Shown here: positions 8,400-18,550 of the stretch, in pieces | How the letters are laid out: the number at the start of each line of letters is the position of its first letter | How positions within the stretch are numbered: the first letter of the stretch is position 1 | Assembly: GCF_004116455.1 (NCBI RefSeq) | Contig: NZ_PDJU01000001.1 | Coordinates: 186,001-250,000 of the forward strand | Origin: Arcobacter sp. F155 | Lineage (GTDB): Bacteria > Campylobacterota > Campylobacteria > Campylobacterales > Arcobacteraceae | Direction of reading: 5' to 3' | Length of the DNA: 64,000 nucleotides | Made by a program: the position numbers and the translations under genes | Notes under the pieces: generated by a model | Databases searched by the model: none | Told to the model about the DNA's origin: nothing | The model's input: only the letters and a program-made list of their open reading frames with translations

Positions 8400-9464
8400 T
8401 CTATTTGATTCAATAATCTTTGAAAGGGGTATTCTCTTTTCTTCTATTAACTCATAGGTTGTATTAACTATTGTTTCAAGCTCTGTATCTCCAAGCTGAT
8501 TTCCAAAGACTAAAATATTTACTCCTGAGTTAATAGCTAGTTCTAATGTCTGTTTTAAAGTATAGTGATTAGCTATTGCTTTCATCTGTAAATCATCACT
8601 TACAATAAGACCTTTAAAGTTAAGTTTCTCTCTTAAAAGTTTAGTATTTATATTATAAGATAAAGTTCCAGGATAATCTTTATCAAGATGCTTATTAAAA
8701 ACATGGGCAGTCATTATAAAATCAACTTTGTTTTTGGCTATTAGTTTCTTATATGGAGTTAACTCTTTTTTGCTCCAAGTATTTGAAATATCTACAAACC
8801 CTTTGTGTGAATCAGCCTTTGAAGAACCATGCCCTGGAAAGTGTTTTAAAACAGAATATATACCATTTCTCTTTTGCTCTTCTATAAATATTTGTGCTAT
8901 ATCTACAACTTCTTTAGTATCTTTTGAGTATGACCTTTCAAGTTTATTTATTACATAGTTGTCTTTGTTAATATTCAAATCAACTACTGGTGCAAAGTTT
9001 AGATTAAAGCCATACTCTTTTAACTCATCTGCTAGGTTTGAGTAAATAGTTCTTATTTCATCTTTTGATTTTTTAGCAATCACTTTTGCAGTAGGGTAAG
9101 AAGTAAAACCATTATTTTTATTTAGTCTTTGAACCTTACCACCTTCTTGGTCAATAGAAATAAACATTTTATAGTCTGAATATTCTTGAATACTTGAAGT
9201 TAATGCTTTAAGTTGAGTAGGGTTTTGTATATTTTTTATTTCATTAGTTTTATAATTTTTACTAAATAAAATTATACCACCAAGGTTATATTTTTTAATA
9301 TCGTTTTTTAATTGAGTATCTAAAGAAAAACTATCAAAACCTAAAATAATAGTTCTTCCTATAAGTTTTTTTATCTCTTCCTCTTTGTAGTTTTCTTTTG
9401 CAACTAAAGAAGAGAATAAAAAAGAGACTACAAAAAGAAGTTTAAATAACTGTACCATCTTCAA
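8364..9464 (-). CDS. Exported glycoside hydrolase family 3 (NagZ-like beta-N-acetylhexosaminidase)
   Basis: A 366-residue single-domain GH3 enzyme. It shows SIDQEGGKVQRL (103-114), KHFPGHG (207-213), the DSH motif at 218-220 that NagZ enzymes use as acid/base, and the nucleophile in VSDD (Asp290). The expected reaction is removal of N-acetylglucosamine from muropeptide-type glycans. Unlike cytosolic E. coli NagZ it starts with a clear signal peptide (about 1-22, LLFVVSFLFSSLVA), so it acts in the periplasm. Its start overlaps the end of the upstream diguanylate cyclase gene by 23 bases, implying translational coupling. Confidence 0.88.
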   Translation of the reverse strand: MKMVQLFKLLFVVSFLFSSLVAKENYKEEEIKKLIGRTIILGFDSFSLDTQLKNDIKKYNLGGIILFSKNYKTNEIKNIQNPTQLKALTSSIQEYSDYKMFISIDQEGGKVQRLNKNNGFTSYPTAKVIAKKSKDEIRTIYSNLADELKEYGFNLNFAPVVDLNINKDNYVINKLERSYSKDTKEVVDIAQIFIEEQKRNGIYSVLKHFPGHGSSKADSHKGFVDISNTWSKKELTPYKKLIAKNKVDFIMTAHVFNKHLDKDYPGTLSYNINTKLLREKLNFKGLIVSDDLQMKAIANHYTLKQTLELAINSGVNILVFGNQLGDTELETIVNTTYELIEEKRIPLSKIIESNRLINNLFLPNPV

Positions 9465-10704
9465 TTATAATCTTATTTCTTCCACCTTCTTTTGCTTCAT
9501 ATAAAAGTACATCTGCTTTTTGAATAGCATTTTCATATGATAGGTGGTTGTTTCTAATAGCAACTCCTGCAGAGAAAGTTACATGAATCTTATCTTTTTT
9601 ATAAATAAAGTCATTGTCATTGATGATTGTTTTTATTCTTTTTAAATATTTAAGAAGTTCTCTTTTTAGATTGAAGTGAACAATTGCAACAAACTCTTCA
9701 CCACCATATCTTCCTACAACATCAAACTCTCTTGTGTTTTTATTTAAAACCTTTGCAAAAGTAGAAAGTATAATATCTCCTGCTTGGTGTCCATAGTTGT
9801 CATTTATTTTTTTGAAGTGGTCTAAATCAAAGAATATAATTGCATATTGTGTATTATTTCTATCAAATTCACTCTCTATTTTTTTGATAGCTTCTTCATA
9901 GGCTCCTCTAGTTAAAACACCTGTTAAGTGGTCTTTCGTACTTTTCTCTTTTGTTTTATCTAGCTCTTGTTCAAGTTTTTTTATCTTTTGTTCTAAAGCT
10001 TCAACTTCTGTTCTTCCTGAGTTTAACTTTTCTCCAACATTAGACATCTCACTTTCAATAGTTAGTGCAGCATCAATAAGTTTTGTTTGAAGTTCTGTAA
10101 GCTCTTCAAAACCAGTTGATTTTTGCATATCAATTGATTCAATTTGAGTTTTGATATTAGAAACTTCTTGTGAACCTTTTCCACTACTATGAATAGCATC
10201 ATTAAAGTACTGTCCCATAAGTGTAAGTAGTTTAGCAATATCAGAAGTCTTTTGTTTAACTACTTTTTTATCAGCTTCAAATCTTTTTGTAATAAACTCT
10301 TGCATCTCTTTTTGAATATCTTCTTCAAATAATAAAGCAGGGGAGTTTCCTATTTTTATAGAGAAGTTTTTTAGGTTTTCATCTACATCAATACTAATTG
10401 ATGGTGTAACTGCTTCTTGGAATAGCTTGGCTAAAGTATTTACATTGTCCTTTGATACTCTATTTAGTAAAATAGGAATCATATCTTCAAAAGTTTGTAT
10501 ACCTTTTGCTTCAATCTCGATTTGTTCATTTTTACTAAGTTTGCTAACTAGCTCTTTAAACTGCTCACACTCTGTAACTGACAGATTGTAAGTTTTAGAA
10601 ACCTTGCAAAACTCTTTATGATATTCATTTGGAGTAGCATCAATACCTTTTTTCTTTAGGTTAATTAATGCGTCTTTTACAATGCTATTTATATTTTTTT
10701 CCAT
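9442..10704 (-). CDS. Cytoplasmic diguanylate cyclase (GGDEF)
   Basis: A 420-residue protein without membrane segments. A helical N-terminal region (about 1-190), a coiled-coil (about 195-255), then a GGDEF domain with the intact signature RYGGEEF. An RxxD product-inhibition site (REFD) lies exactly five residues before it. It should make cyclic di-GMP from two GTP with feedback control. The N-terminal region is an unnamed sensory or partner domain common in this family of Campylobacterota cyclases. It is followed by the overlapping GH3 gene and preceded by the YqeY gene 32 bases upstream. Confidence 0.9.
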   Translation of the reverse strand: MEKNINSIVKDALINLKKKGIDATPNEYHKEFCKVSKTYNLSVTECEQFKELVSKLSKNEQIEIEAKGIQTFEDMIPILLNRVSKDNVNTLAKLFQEAVTPSISIDVDENLKNFSIKIGNSPALLFEEDIQKEMQEFITKRFEADKKVVKQKTSDIAKLLTLMGQYFNDAIHSSGKGSQEVSNIKTQIESIDMQKSTGFEELTELQTKLIDAALTIESEMSNVGEKLNSGRTEVEALEQKIKKLEQELDKTKEKSTKDHLTGVLTRGAYEEAIKKIESEFDRNNTQYAIIFFDLDHFKKINDNYGHQAGDIILSTFAKVLNKNTREFDVVGRYGGEEFVAIVHFNLKRELLKYLKRIKTIINDNDFIYKKDKIHVTFSAGVAIRNNHLSYENAIQKADVLLYEAKEGGRNKIIIEDGTVI

Positions 10705-10736
10705 AAGTACTATTCCTAAAAGTTTTTACTACAGTT

Positions 10737-11180
10737 TTACCCTAATAGTTTCTTTGTCATTTCATTAATTCTTTTTCCATCAGCAACACCAGCAAGTTTT
10801 TTAGATGCAGTTCCCATAACTTTACCCATATCTTTAATTGTAGTTGCTGCTACTTCAGCAATAATCTCTTTCATTGCTGTTTCTAAGTCTTCATCTGATA
10901 ATTGTTGTGGCATATACTCTTTGAAAACATCTACTTGCTCTTGCTCTTTTTCAACTAAATCTTCTCTTGATGCTTCTTTATACTGAGCAATTGCTTCTTC
11001 TCTTTGTTTAATTCCCTTTTGAATAAGCTTTAAAATATCTTCATCATTTAACTCTTTTCTTTCATCTACTTCAATTTGTTTTATCATTGTATTAATAGAT
11101 CTAATTGAGTCTCTTTTTACTATGTTTTTTTCTCTCATAGCTAATTTTAAATCATCTTTTAATTTTTGTTTTAAACTCAT
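10737..11180 (-). CDS. GatB/YqeY domain protein
   Basis: A 147-residue helical protein matching YqeY from end to end: LKQKLKDDLKLAMR at the start, KRDSIRSIN, and the closing GKVMGTASKKLAG...INEMTKKLL. YqeY shares the tail domain of the GatB amidotransferase subunit that binds tRNA. Its own role is not settled. It lies between uup and the cyclase gene in one minus-strand run with gaps of 51 and 32 bases, which suggests an operon. Confidence 0.9.
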   Translation of the reverse strand: MSLKQKLKDDLKLAMREKNIVKRDSIRSINTMIKQIEVDERKELNDEDILKLIQKGIKQREEAIAQYKEASREDLVEKEQEQVDVFKEYMPQQLSDEDLETAMKEIIAEVAATTIKDMGKVMGTASKKLAGVADGKRINEMTKKLLG

Positions 11181-11231
11181 AAAATTCCTTTATCAATTAT
11201 TTATTTATCATTATATCTTAACTATTTTGAA

Positions 11232-13187
11232 CTACTTGTTAAAACTTTCAACAAGCTCTTCAAGCTCTAGGAACCTTTCAACTTTTTGTTCATATATCTC
11301 TTCTGCTTCTTCTAGCTCTTTTGAAACAGCTACTATTCCTTTTTGTTCATAGCAAGAAGGATTTGCAAGACATTCATTTATCTTTTCTATTTGCTCTTCA
11401 AGCTCTTCTATCTCTTTTGGTAAAGAGTCATAATCTCTTTGGTCTTTATATGATAGTTTTGTTTGCTTTTTTTCTTTATTTGTTAATTTAGTATTTGTAT
11501 TACTTTCTTGTTTTGAGTTCTCTTTTTCTAAAGACTCTAACTCTCTTAACTCTTTTTCTATTTCTAAGTACTCAGTATAAGGCTGATAGCTTTCTTCAAC
11601 TAATCCATCTCCTTTAAATACAAATAGTTTTTTAGCAATTTTATCCACAAAATATCTATCGTGAGATACAAAGATAAGTGCTCCTTGGAAGTTTTGTAAA
11701 TACTCTTCTAAGATGTTAATTGTAGGGATATCTAAATCATTAGTTGGCTCATCAAGGATTAAACAGTCAACATTTTTAGTAAATAAAAGAGCTAAGGCAA
11801 CTCTATTTTTTTCTCCACCACTTAAAACACCAATTTTTTTGTCTAAATACTCTCTTGGGAAAAGGAAGTTTTTTAAATATCCAAATACATGCATAGTTCT
11901 TCCATCATCTAAAACAACTCTATCCCCACCATTTGGGCAGAAAGTTTCCATAAGGTTTTTAGAATCATCTAACATATCTCTTTGTTGGTCAAAGTAGCCA
12001 ATATTAAAATCACCTTTTTTAAGTTTTCCACTATCAATTTCAAGTTTTTCCATAAAGATTTTAAGTAGAGTTGATTTTCCACTTCCATTTGGTCCAACAA
12101 TTGCAATAGTATCTTTTTGTAAGATTCTTGTAGTAAAGTCTTTGATTAACTCTTTATCACCTAAAGTTTTATAGATATTATCTAACTCATAAAGCATTTT
12201 CTTTTTATTTCTTTGTTTCTCTTCGTTGTTAAATGCTTTTTGTTCCCTTTGTAGTTCTAGGCTCATCTTTTTAATAGCTGCAGGATTTGATTTTGCTTTT
12301 TTCTTTAAATCAAAGTATTCTGCTTTTCTTCTTTCATTTCTTTTTCTTCTAGCAGTAACCCCTCTTTGCATCCAGTGAGCTTCTCTTTTTACAAGTCGAA
12401 GAAGGTTTTCATGGTCTTTTTGCATATTCTCAAGCATTTGTTGCTTTTGTTCTAAATATGAAGAGTATCCACCATCAAATCTTTTTAGATTTCCACCTTC
12501 AACTTCTACAACTGAAGTTGCAATATTATCAATAAAATATCTATCGTGTGAAATGAAAAGTAGAGTAAAATTGTTTTTTAAAAGAAGACTCTCTAAGAAC
12601 TCAACCATATAGACATCAAGGTGGTTTGTAGGCTCATCAAGGAGTAGAATATCAGGTTTTTTAAGAAGTAAACCAGCTAAACTTACTCTTCTTTGCTCTC
12701 CTCCACTTAAAAGATTTACATCTTTGTGTTCATACTGTTTTAATTGAAACTCTTTTAACACTCTTTCAATAGTATTATCTAAATCCCAAGCATTGTGGAA
12801 GTCAATAAAAGTAGCAAGTTGACTTTGTCTTTTTATTAACTCTTGATTTTCATAATCTGTTGCTAGTTTTAAAGTTAATTCTTCATACTCTTTTTTTGCA
12901 TCTTTTATCTCTGCAAGTTGTGCTTCAATGGCATCTCTTACTTTAAGACCTGCTTTAAACTTTGGTTGCTGGTCAAGCATCTCTATTTTTAAAGACTTGT
13001 CAATAGATATCTCGCCATGGTCAGGTTCAACTTGATTCGTAATGATTTTAAAAAGTGTTGATTTTCCTTGTCCATTTTGACCAATTACAGCTATTCTTTG
13101 ACCTTCTAGTAAAGTGAAGTTAGCATCTTTAAGTATTGTTTTTACATCATATTGCTTTGAAATGTTTTGTAAGTCTATTAACGCCAT
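11232..13187 (-). CDS. uup: ABC-F ATPase Uup
   Basis: A 651-residue soluble ABC-F protein with two ATPase halves. The first has GQNGQGKST, LSGGEQRR and DEPTNHLD. The second has GPNGSGKST, LSGGEKNR and DEPTNDLD. An Arg/Lys-rich inter-domain linker lies at about 280-330, and a C-terminal coiled-coil (about 570-651) of the Uup type. ABC-F proteins act on the ribosome, and Uup also binds branched DNA and affects transposon precise excision in E. coli. The C-terminal coiled-coil favours Uup over EttA. First gene of the minus-strand run. Confidence 0.88.
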   Translation of the reverse strand: MALIDLQNISKQYDVKTILKDANFTLLEGQRIAVIGQNGQGKSTLFKIITNQVEPDHGEISIDKSLKIEMLDQQPKFKAGLKVRDAIEAQLAEIKDAKKEYEELTLKLATDYENQELIKRQSQLATFIDFHNAWDLDNTIERVLKEFQLKQYEHKDVNLLSGGEQRRVSLAGLLLKKPDILLLDEPTNHLDVYMVEFLESLLLKNNFTLLFISHDRYFIDNIATSVVEVEGGNLKRFDGGYSSYLEQKQQMLENMQKDHENLLRLVKREAHWMQRGVTARRKRNERRKAEYFDLKKKAKSNPAAIKKMSLELQREQKAFNNEEKQRNKKKMLYELDNIYKTLGDKELIKDFTTRILQKDTIAIVGPNGSGKSTLLKIFMEKLEIDSGKLKKGDFNIGYFDQQRDMLDDSKNLMETFCPNGGDRVVLDDGRTMHVFGYLKNFLFPREYLDKKIGVLSGGEKNRVALALLFTKNVDCLILDEPTNDLDIPTINILEEYLQNFQGALIFVSHDRYFVDKIAKKLFVFKGDGLVEESYQPYTEYLEIEKELRELESLEKENSKQESNTNTKLTNKEKKQTKLSYKDQRDYDSLPKEIEELEEQIEKINECLANPSCYEQKGIVAVSKELEEAEEIYEQKVERFLELEELVESFNK

Positions 13188-13363
13188 AAGCTTATATTTC
13201 TCCTAAGACTTTTTAAGTTTTAAGTCTGTTTAATAATCTATTTAAAGGTAGATATAATATCTAAAAAGTAGTTAAAATTGTATATTATGAAGCTTTGCAA
13301 TAATATACTATGAGAAGAAAATAAAATTTAGTAAAATACAAAAAACAATTAATAAGTATAAAG

Positions 13364-14146
13364 ATGGATAAATTTATATATAAAAATAGTGAATTAGGTA
13401 TAACAGCATTATCAGCAAAGATGAACAAATTTTCTTATAAAAAACATGCCCATGAAGAGTATGCTCTAGGAGTGACACTTAGGGGTGTTCAAGAGTATAA
13501 GTTAGAAGGTTGGTCAAAGGCTTCTTATGCAAATGGTGTAATGCTTTTTAATCCAGAGCAAGTGCATGATGGAAAAGCAGGGCACTATAAAGAAGGTATT
13601 GATTATGTCATGCTTTATATCAAACCAGAACTATTTTTAGAAGGTGTTAATCAAAAAGATATAGTGACTTTTTCTGAGCCAATTGTTTACAAAGATAAAT
13701 TGAAAGTAGATATTTTAAATTTATCAAAAGCAGTTTTAAACAACTATGATGATGCTTTGTGTAATGAGTTATATTTAGAATTAGTAGATAACTTTTCATC
13801 AAAAGAGCTTTTTTTAAATAATTATAAAAATGAAAATCAACTTATTAAAAAAGCAAAAGAGATGATATATTATGAATTAGACAATGTTTTATATTTGGAG
13901 GATATTGCAAAGAAACTAAGCCTTTCAAAGTTTGAATTTATAAGACTTTTTAAAGCAAATACAGGAATAACACCATATCAGTTTTTTCTAAATGCAAAAG
14001 TAGTTCACTCAAAAAAATATTTGGAAATCACAAAAGATATTTACGCTGCAGTAGTTGAGTTTGGTTTTACTGACCTTTCTCATTATAATCGTAATTTTAA
14101 AAAAGTATATGGACTCACTCCCTTACAGTATATCTCTCAGCTTTAA
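13364..14146 (+). CDS. AraC-family regulator with cupin sensor domain
   Basis: A 260-residue transcription factor. An N-terminal AraC-type cupin (about 10-120, with HAHEEYALG at about 25-33 as the metal/ligand strand) is followed by two helix-turn-helix units (about 165-258) with the family end GFTDLSHYNRNFKKVYGLTPLQY. It diverges from uup across 176 bases. The ligand and targets are not evident. The next gene, FecR, starts 96 bases later with its own spacing, so it need not be a target. Confidence 0.88.
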   Translation: MDKFIYKNSELGITALSAKMNKFSYKKHAHEEYALGVTLRGVQEYKLEGWSKASYANGVMLFNPEQVHDGKAGHYKEGIDYVMLYIKPELFLEGVNQKDIVTFSEPIVYKDKLKVDILNLSKAVLNNYDDALCNELYLELVDNFSSKELFLNNYKNENQLIKKAKEMIYYELDNVLYLEDIAKKLSLSKFEFIRLFKANTGITPYQFFLNAKVVHSKKYLEITKDIYAAVVEFGFTDLSHYNRNFKKVYGLTPLQYISQL

Positions 14147-14241
14147 GAATAATCGTTAAATTAATTATAAAATAACCTATGAAATTTTTATTTTTTGAAA
14201 AAATTAGATAAAATAATGTATTTATTTAAAAAGGGCACAAA

Positions 14242-15057
14242 GTGAAAATTATAATAGGACTGATGTTACTATTTATTTCAGCTTTTGCAAACATTGGTAA
14301 AATCTCAGCAGTTGTTGGAGATGCCAATGTTAAAAGAGGAAATGATAGTATAACGGCAAAAGTGGGTGTAGTCTTGGAAGAAAAAGACACTATATACACG
14401 CAGAAAAATGCAAAAGTACAAATTGTTTTTAATGATAAAACAGTTGTTACTATTGGAAAGAACTCTGCATTAGATATAAATGAATATGTCTATGATACAA
14501 ATAATCCAAAAAACTCAAAAACAGACTTGAATTTTTTTAAGGGTGCATTTAAAACAATCTCTGGAAATATAGGGAAAATAAATAGAGAGAAATTTAAACT
14601 AAGAACAAAAAATGCAACAATTGGTATTCGAGGAACTATTATTTTAGGTAATGAAGAGATTATAAGTTGTCTAAGAAATGAGATTATAATAATTAGCAAT
14701 AGAACAGGTGAAAGTGTATTTGTTCCTCAAGGTCATTTTGTAGAACTATTTAAAAAGGGTGCGCCAGTTAGTAGGTTAGAAGTAAAACCATTTAATGAAG
14801 ACGCTCTTGATAAATTAGATGAAGGCTTTAAACTAGAAAGAGAGCAACTTTTAAAAGCTAATCCAACTAATAAAATAAAAAGAGAAATAATACCATCTTC
14901 ATTTGATAATACAATACCTATTCAAGATATAGTAGAACAACAAAGTTTTGAAGACAATAGAGATGTATTGGATGTAGATATTGATGAGAAGGTTGAAGAA
15001 ATCCAAAACCAAACTCCTGTAGAAAATCAAGATCCTGTAGAGAATCAGAGCCCTTAA
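14242..15057 (+). CDS. FecR-domain secreted protein
   Basis: A 271-residue protein starting at a GTG (ribosome site AAGGG about seven bases before), with a signal peptide (about 1-17). A FecR fold follows (about 25-160: VGDANVKRG, LEEKDTIYTQKNAKVQI, and ATIGIRGTI as the hallmark IRGT strand). The C-terminal third is disordered and acidic and ends with a short repeat of NQ(D/T)PVENQ type. In this subfamily FecR domains are periplasmic structural or sensing modules rather than sigma regulators. No sigma factor gene is nearby. Its stop overlaps the start of the next gene, so the two are coupled. Confidence 0.85.
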   Translation: MKIIIGLMLLFISAFANIGKISAVVGDANVKRGNDSITAKVGVVLEEKDTIYTQKNAKVQIVFNDKTVVTIGKNSALDINEYVYDTNNPKNSKTDLNFFKGAFKTISGNIGKINREKFKLRTKNATIGIRGTIILGNEEIISCLRNEIIIISNRTGESVFVPQGHFVELFKKGAPVSRLEVKPFNEDALDKLDEGFKLEREQLLKANPTNKIKREIIPSSFDNTIPIQDIVEQQSFEDNRDVLDVDIDEKVEEIQNQTPVENQDPVENQSP

Positions 15058-16373
15058 TGATGAGATTACAAATGAAAAAAATATTAATTATAAGTTCACT
15101 TCTTTTTACTTTTGCAAATGCAAATACAAACCAAAGTTATGATAGTGCATTAAAAAGTTTTAAAGAAGGAAATTATCAAAAAGCTTATGAGATATTAGAT
15201 TCTTTAGCTTATGAAAAATCAAAGAATACTCTTGTTAACTTTTATTTGGGAAGAAGTGCTTATGAACTTGGTAATTACGAGTATGCATCAAGTGTTTATG
15301 AAAGAATTTTATTTAATGAACGAAATAATGCTGAGGTTAAAATTGAGTTAGCACAAACATATTTAAAGATGAAGTTATATGAACAGGCTTTAAATGAGTT
15401 CAAGTCTGTATCTAATGAAGATATACCTCTTAATCTTAAAGAAGTAGTAAACAAAAAGATAAAATCCCTTGAATCAACTAATAAAAACTCTACTTTAAAT
15501 ACTTCTCTTCTATTTGGAATTATGTATGACTCAAATGTAAATTCAAGTTCGGATTCAAAAACTTTTGATATCTATAGTCCTGTTTTAGATACAAATATCA
15601 CAGTTGATAATAATTCAAAAGAGCAGTCTGCTACTATTTTTCAAGTTGCAGTACCTATATTACATAGATATAGAATATCAGATGATTTTATATTAAATAC
15701 AACTATAGTTCCTTTATTTATGAAGTATAATAATTTTAAAGAGAAAGATTTACATGTATTATCTTTAAATGTTAGCCCAACAGTTTATAAAAGTGATTAT
15801 AGTTATTCATTGGGTGTTTTATATGATTTAGTTTATTCTGGACATGAAAAATACCAAAGTAATTATTACTTAAATCCTAGCTACAAAAAGATTTTATCTG
15901 AAGACTTACTTTATACTACCTCTTTAAAACTAGGTAAGGTTAACTATACAGGGGAAAAAGAAAGAAGTTCCAATCATTACTCTTTTTTAAACTCATTAAG
16001 ATATTCAAGTGAACAATTTGGTATTTTTAACTTTAGTCTTCTTTTAGGAAAAGAGTTAAGATTATATACTGAAAGAACAGATGTATCTAGAGAATTTTAT
16101 TCTTTATCTCTTCAAAATAGTTATAATATTTTTGATGACTCAATTCTTAGAACATCAATCTCTTATAAAAAAACTGATTACTTAGATGATGATATAAATT
16201 ATCAATCAAAAAGAGAAAATAAAAGCTACAACTATTCTGTATCGCTTCATAAACCTATTTCTGAAAGTTTATTTTTAAAAGTGGGTGGAAAAATAATAGA
16301 CCTTAACTCAAATCATGATTCATACGAATATGATAAATATATCTTAAATACAAACTTGTCTTATAGCTTTTAA
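15057..16373 (+). CDS. TPR plus outer-membrane beta-barrel protein
   Basis: A 438-residue envelope protein. Signal peptide (MKKILIISSLLFTFANA), three TPR-like helical repeats (about 25-145, with NYQKAYEIL and KLYEQALNEF), then alternating amphipathic strands to a C-terminal aromatic strand ending LSYSF, as in Bam-inserted barrels. The layout resembles Slam-like or TPR-porin proteins, which export or anchor surface material. Two in-frame ATGs sit at 15057/15060 and a third at 15072. The third places the signal peptide naturally at the N-terminus and may be the true start. It is coupled to the FecR gene by overlap and converges by four bases on the cyclase gene. Confidence 0.8.
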   Translation: MMRLQMKKILIISSLLFTFANANTNQSYDSALKSFKEGNYQKAYEILDSLAYEKSKNTLVNFYLGRSAYELGNYEYASSVYERILFNERNNAEVKIELAQTYLKMKLYEQALNEFKSVSNEDIPLNLKEVVNKKIKSLESTNKNSTLNTSLLFGIMYDSNVNSSSDSKTFDIYSPVLDTNITVDNNSKEQSATIFQVAVPILHRYRISDDFILNTTIVPLFMKYNNFKEKDLHVLSLNVSPTVYKSDYSYSLGVLYDLVYSGHEKYQSNYYLNPSYKKILSEDLLYTTSLKLGKVNYTGEKERSSNHYSFLNSLRYSSEQFGIFNFSLLLGKELRLYTERTDVSREFYSLSLQNSYNIFDDSILRTSISYKKTDYLDDDINYQSKRENKSYNYSVSLHKPISESLFLKVGGKIIDLNSNHDSYEYDKYILNTNLSYSF

Positions 16374-18550
16374 GCTTTGGTATTGTGTTTATAAACTCCA
16401 TCAAAATCTTTTGGTGGAGCTAACATAAACTCTTTACATCTTTTTATATATATTTTATATATCTTTTTGTTTGTTTTATTTTCATTGTTTTCTAACTTTT
16501 CAAATATCTCTAGTGCTTCTTTAAAGTTTGAGTTTTTATATAGTTCTATTGCTTTGTGGTGTAAGTCTAACTCTTCTTGTAATACTTTATCTGCATTTCC
16601 AAAATCAATAACTTGCCAAATCTCTACAGGTCTGTTTTTGCCTTTTACTTTTACATAATCTAAGAATCTAAAGATATACTCTTTTTCTAGTTTTTCTTTT
16701 GTAAAGTTTGAGATATTTAGTTTTGAATCATAATATTTACAAAGAGATTCTAATCTTGCACCTAGATTAATTGTATCTCCAATAACAGTATAGTCACTTC
16801 TTAAAGAACTTCCCATTTCTCCAACAATAGCAAGACCAGTATTTAATCCAATACCAATATCTACTAAAGGTTTATTCTCTTCTTGAAGTTTTTTATTTAG
16901 AGGTTCAAGCTCTTTTATTTGATATAAAGATGCACTTACAGCTTTATCAGCATGGTTTTTCACCTCTGCTGGAGCATTCCAGTAAGCCATAATTGCATCA
17001 CCAATATATTTATCAATAGTTCCTTCATATTTTGTAATTATATTACTCATAGGTTCCATATACTGATTTAGGTATGAAATAAGTTTTTTAGCATCATTCA
17101 TCTGTTCTGAGATATTTGTAAAACCTCTTACATCACTAAAAAAGACTGTTACTTCTTTTTCCATAGCTTGAAACTCATTACTATCAATATTTTTAAGAAG
17201 GTTGTCCATTACCTCTTTTGATACTTTTGATGCAAATTTCTTTTTTATAGCTTCCTCTTGCTTTATCTCATAAAAGTAGTCAAATAAGGTTGTAATAACA
17301 GCTGCAAAAATAATTGTAGCCAATGGAAAAAATATATTTAGAACAATCCCTTGGGTGAATAGAACATAATAACTAAATACTCCAAAACTACATAGTAAAA
17401 AAATAGTACCTATAGGTTTAAACCAAAAAGCAGTATAAGTAATCATAAGTACAGTGATAATAGAAAGGAAAAATATTAAAGTGATATTTGCCCCATCTAT
17501 CCAAGAAGCTTTATAAATAAAATCACCTTTTATAATATTGTCAATAACGTTTGCATGAACTTCAACTCCTGGGTAAATAGATTCAAAAGGAGTCGCTCTT
17601 AAATCAAGCAATCCTGCTGCAGAAGTTCCTATAAGTGCAATTTTACCTTTTAACTCTTTTTTATCAATTTTATTTTCATAAATATCAATTGCAGAGTAGT
17701 ATTTGAAATTACCTTCTTTACCTCTAAAGTTAACTAAAATTCTTCCATGCCTGTCAGTTGGAATTTGTAAATCTCCTAAAGAGATATTTTCAATTCCTTG
17801 CTCATCATAATTAACAACTACTTTATTTGTTTGAGTTATTACTCTTAAAATCTCTAAGGATAATGAAGGATAGATAACATCATCATAAGAGATAACAAGG
17901 GGTACACTTCTTACAATTCCTGAGTTATCAGGGATATTATTAAAAAAACCACTACTATAAGAGTTGTTTTGTAAAATTGGGATATTTAAGATTGTTCCAT
18001 GGGCTTTAATTAAAGACTCAACTCCTAGTTGTTTATTTCTTTCAACAATTATGGCTGGTATTTCAGGTGAACCTTGAGCTAAGTGTTCTTTGTCTTCTAA
18101 TTCAAAAATATACCCAAGTACTGTTGGGGTTGTAGCAACTGTTTTTGCAAACTCTAAATCATAGTTTGGAATGTTTTCTTTTTTGATATTGTATTCTTCA
18201 AATATTTTGTGGGGAGAACTATTATCTTCTTCTGCAAAAACAATATCAAAAGCTATTAGTCCTATTTCATTTTGTGTTAGGTTTTCTAATATTTTAGTAA
18301 TTTTATTTCTTTGCCAAGGCCATTGACCTAGTTTACTCAACGATTTTTCATCTATGTCTATGATAATTACATTATCTGTATTTGGAATTTCACCTCTTAT
18401 GTTAAAAAGAGTATCTCGTAATCTATTATCAATAGAATCAGGTAGTTTAGGCAAGAAAATATAAATTGAAGAAGAAAAAACTGCAATAATAATTGATACA
18501 AAAAAGTATAGTAAAAATTTCTTTATTGCTTTTTTTCTATATTTATTCAT
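16370..18550 (-). CDS. CHASE2 sensor with class III adenylate cyclase domain
   Basis: A 726-residue inner-membrane protein. N-terminal membrane segment (about 12-33), extracytoplasmic CHASE2 domain (about 40-345, including GFFNNIPDNSGIVRSVPL at 201-218), three membrane segments (about 355-428), and a class III cyclase domain (about 455-640). The two metal aspartates are in FFSDVRGFT (Asp473) and KYIGDAI (Asp518). Lys514 together with the Thr of YTVIGDT indicates ATP as substrate, and the later N..R pair (NLGARLE) is present, so the enzyme looks complete and should make cAMP. Its ATG shares one base with the stop of the upstream phosphodiesterase gene. Confidence 0.9.
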   Translation of the reverse strand: MNKYRKKAIKKFLLYFFVSIIIAVFSSSIYIFLPKLPDSIDNRLRDTLFNIRGEIPNTDNVIIIDIDEKSLSKLGQWPWQRNKITKILENLTQNEIGLIAFDIVFAEEDNSSPHKIFEEYNIKKENIPNYDLEFAKTVATTPTVLGYIFELEDKEHLAQGSPEIPAIIVERNKQLGVESLIKAHGTILNIPILQNNSYSSGFFNNIPDNSGIVRSVPLVISYDDVIYPSLSLEILRVITQTNKVVVNYDEQGIENISLGDLQIPTDRHGRILVNFRGKEGNFKYYSAIDIYENKIDKKELKGKIALIGTSAAGLLDLRATPFESIYPGVEVHANVIDNIIKGDFIYKASWIDGANITLIFFLSIITVLMITYTAFWFKPIGTIFLLCSFGVFSYYVLFTQGIVLNIFFPLATIIFAAVITTLFDYFYEIKQEEAIKKKFASKVSKEVMDNLLKNIDSNEFQAMEKEVTVFFSDVRGFTNISEQMNDAKKLISYLNQYMEPMSNIITKYEGTIDKYIGDAIMAYWNAPAEVKNHADKAVSASLYQIKELEPLNKKLQEENKPLVDIGIGLNTGLAIVGEMGSSLRSDYTVIGDTINLGARLESLCKYYDSKLNISNFTKEKLEKEYIFRFLDYVKVKGKNRPVEIWQVIDFGNADKVLQEELDLHHKAIELYKNSNFKEALEIFEKLENNENKTNKKIYKIYIKRCKEFMLAPPKDFDGVYKHNTKA

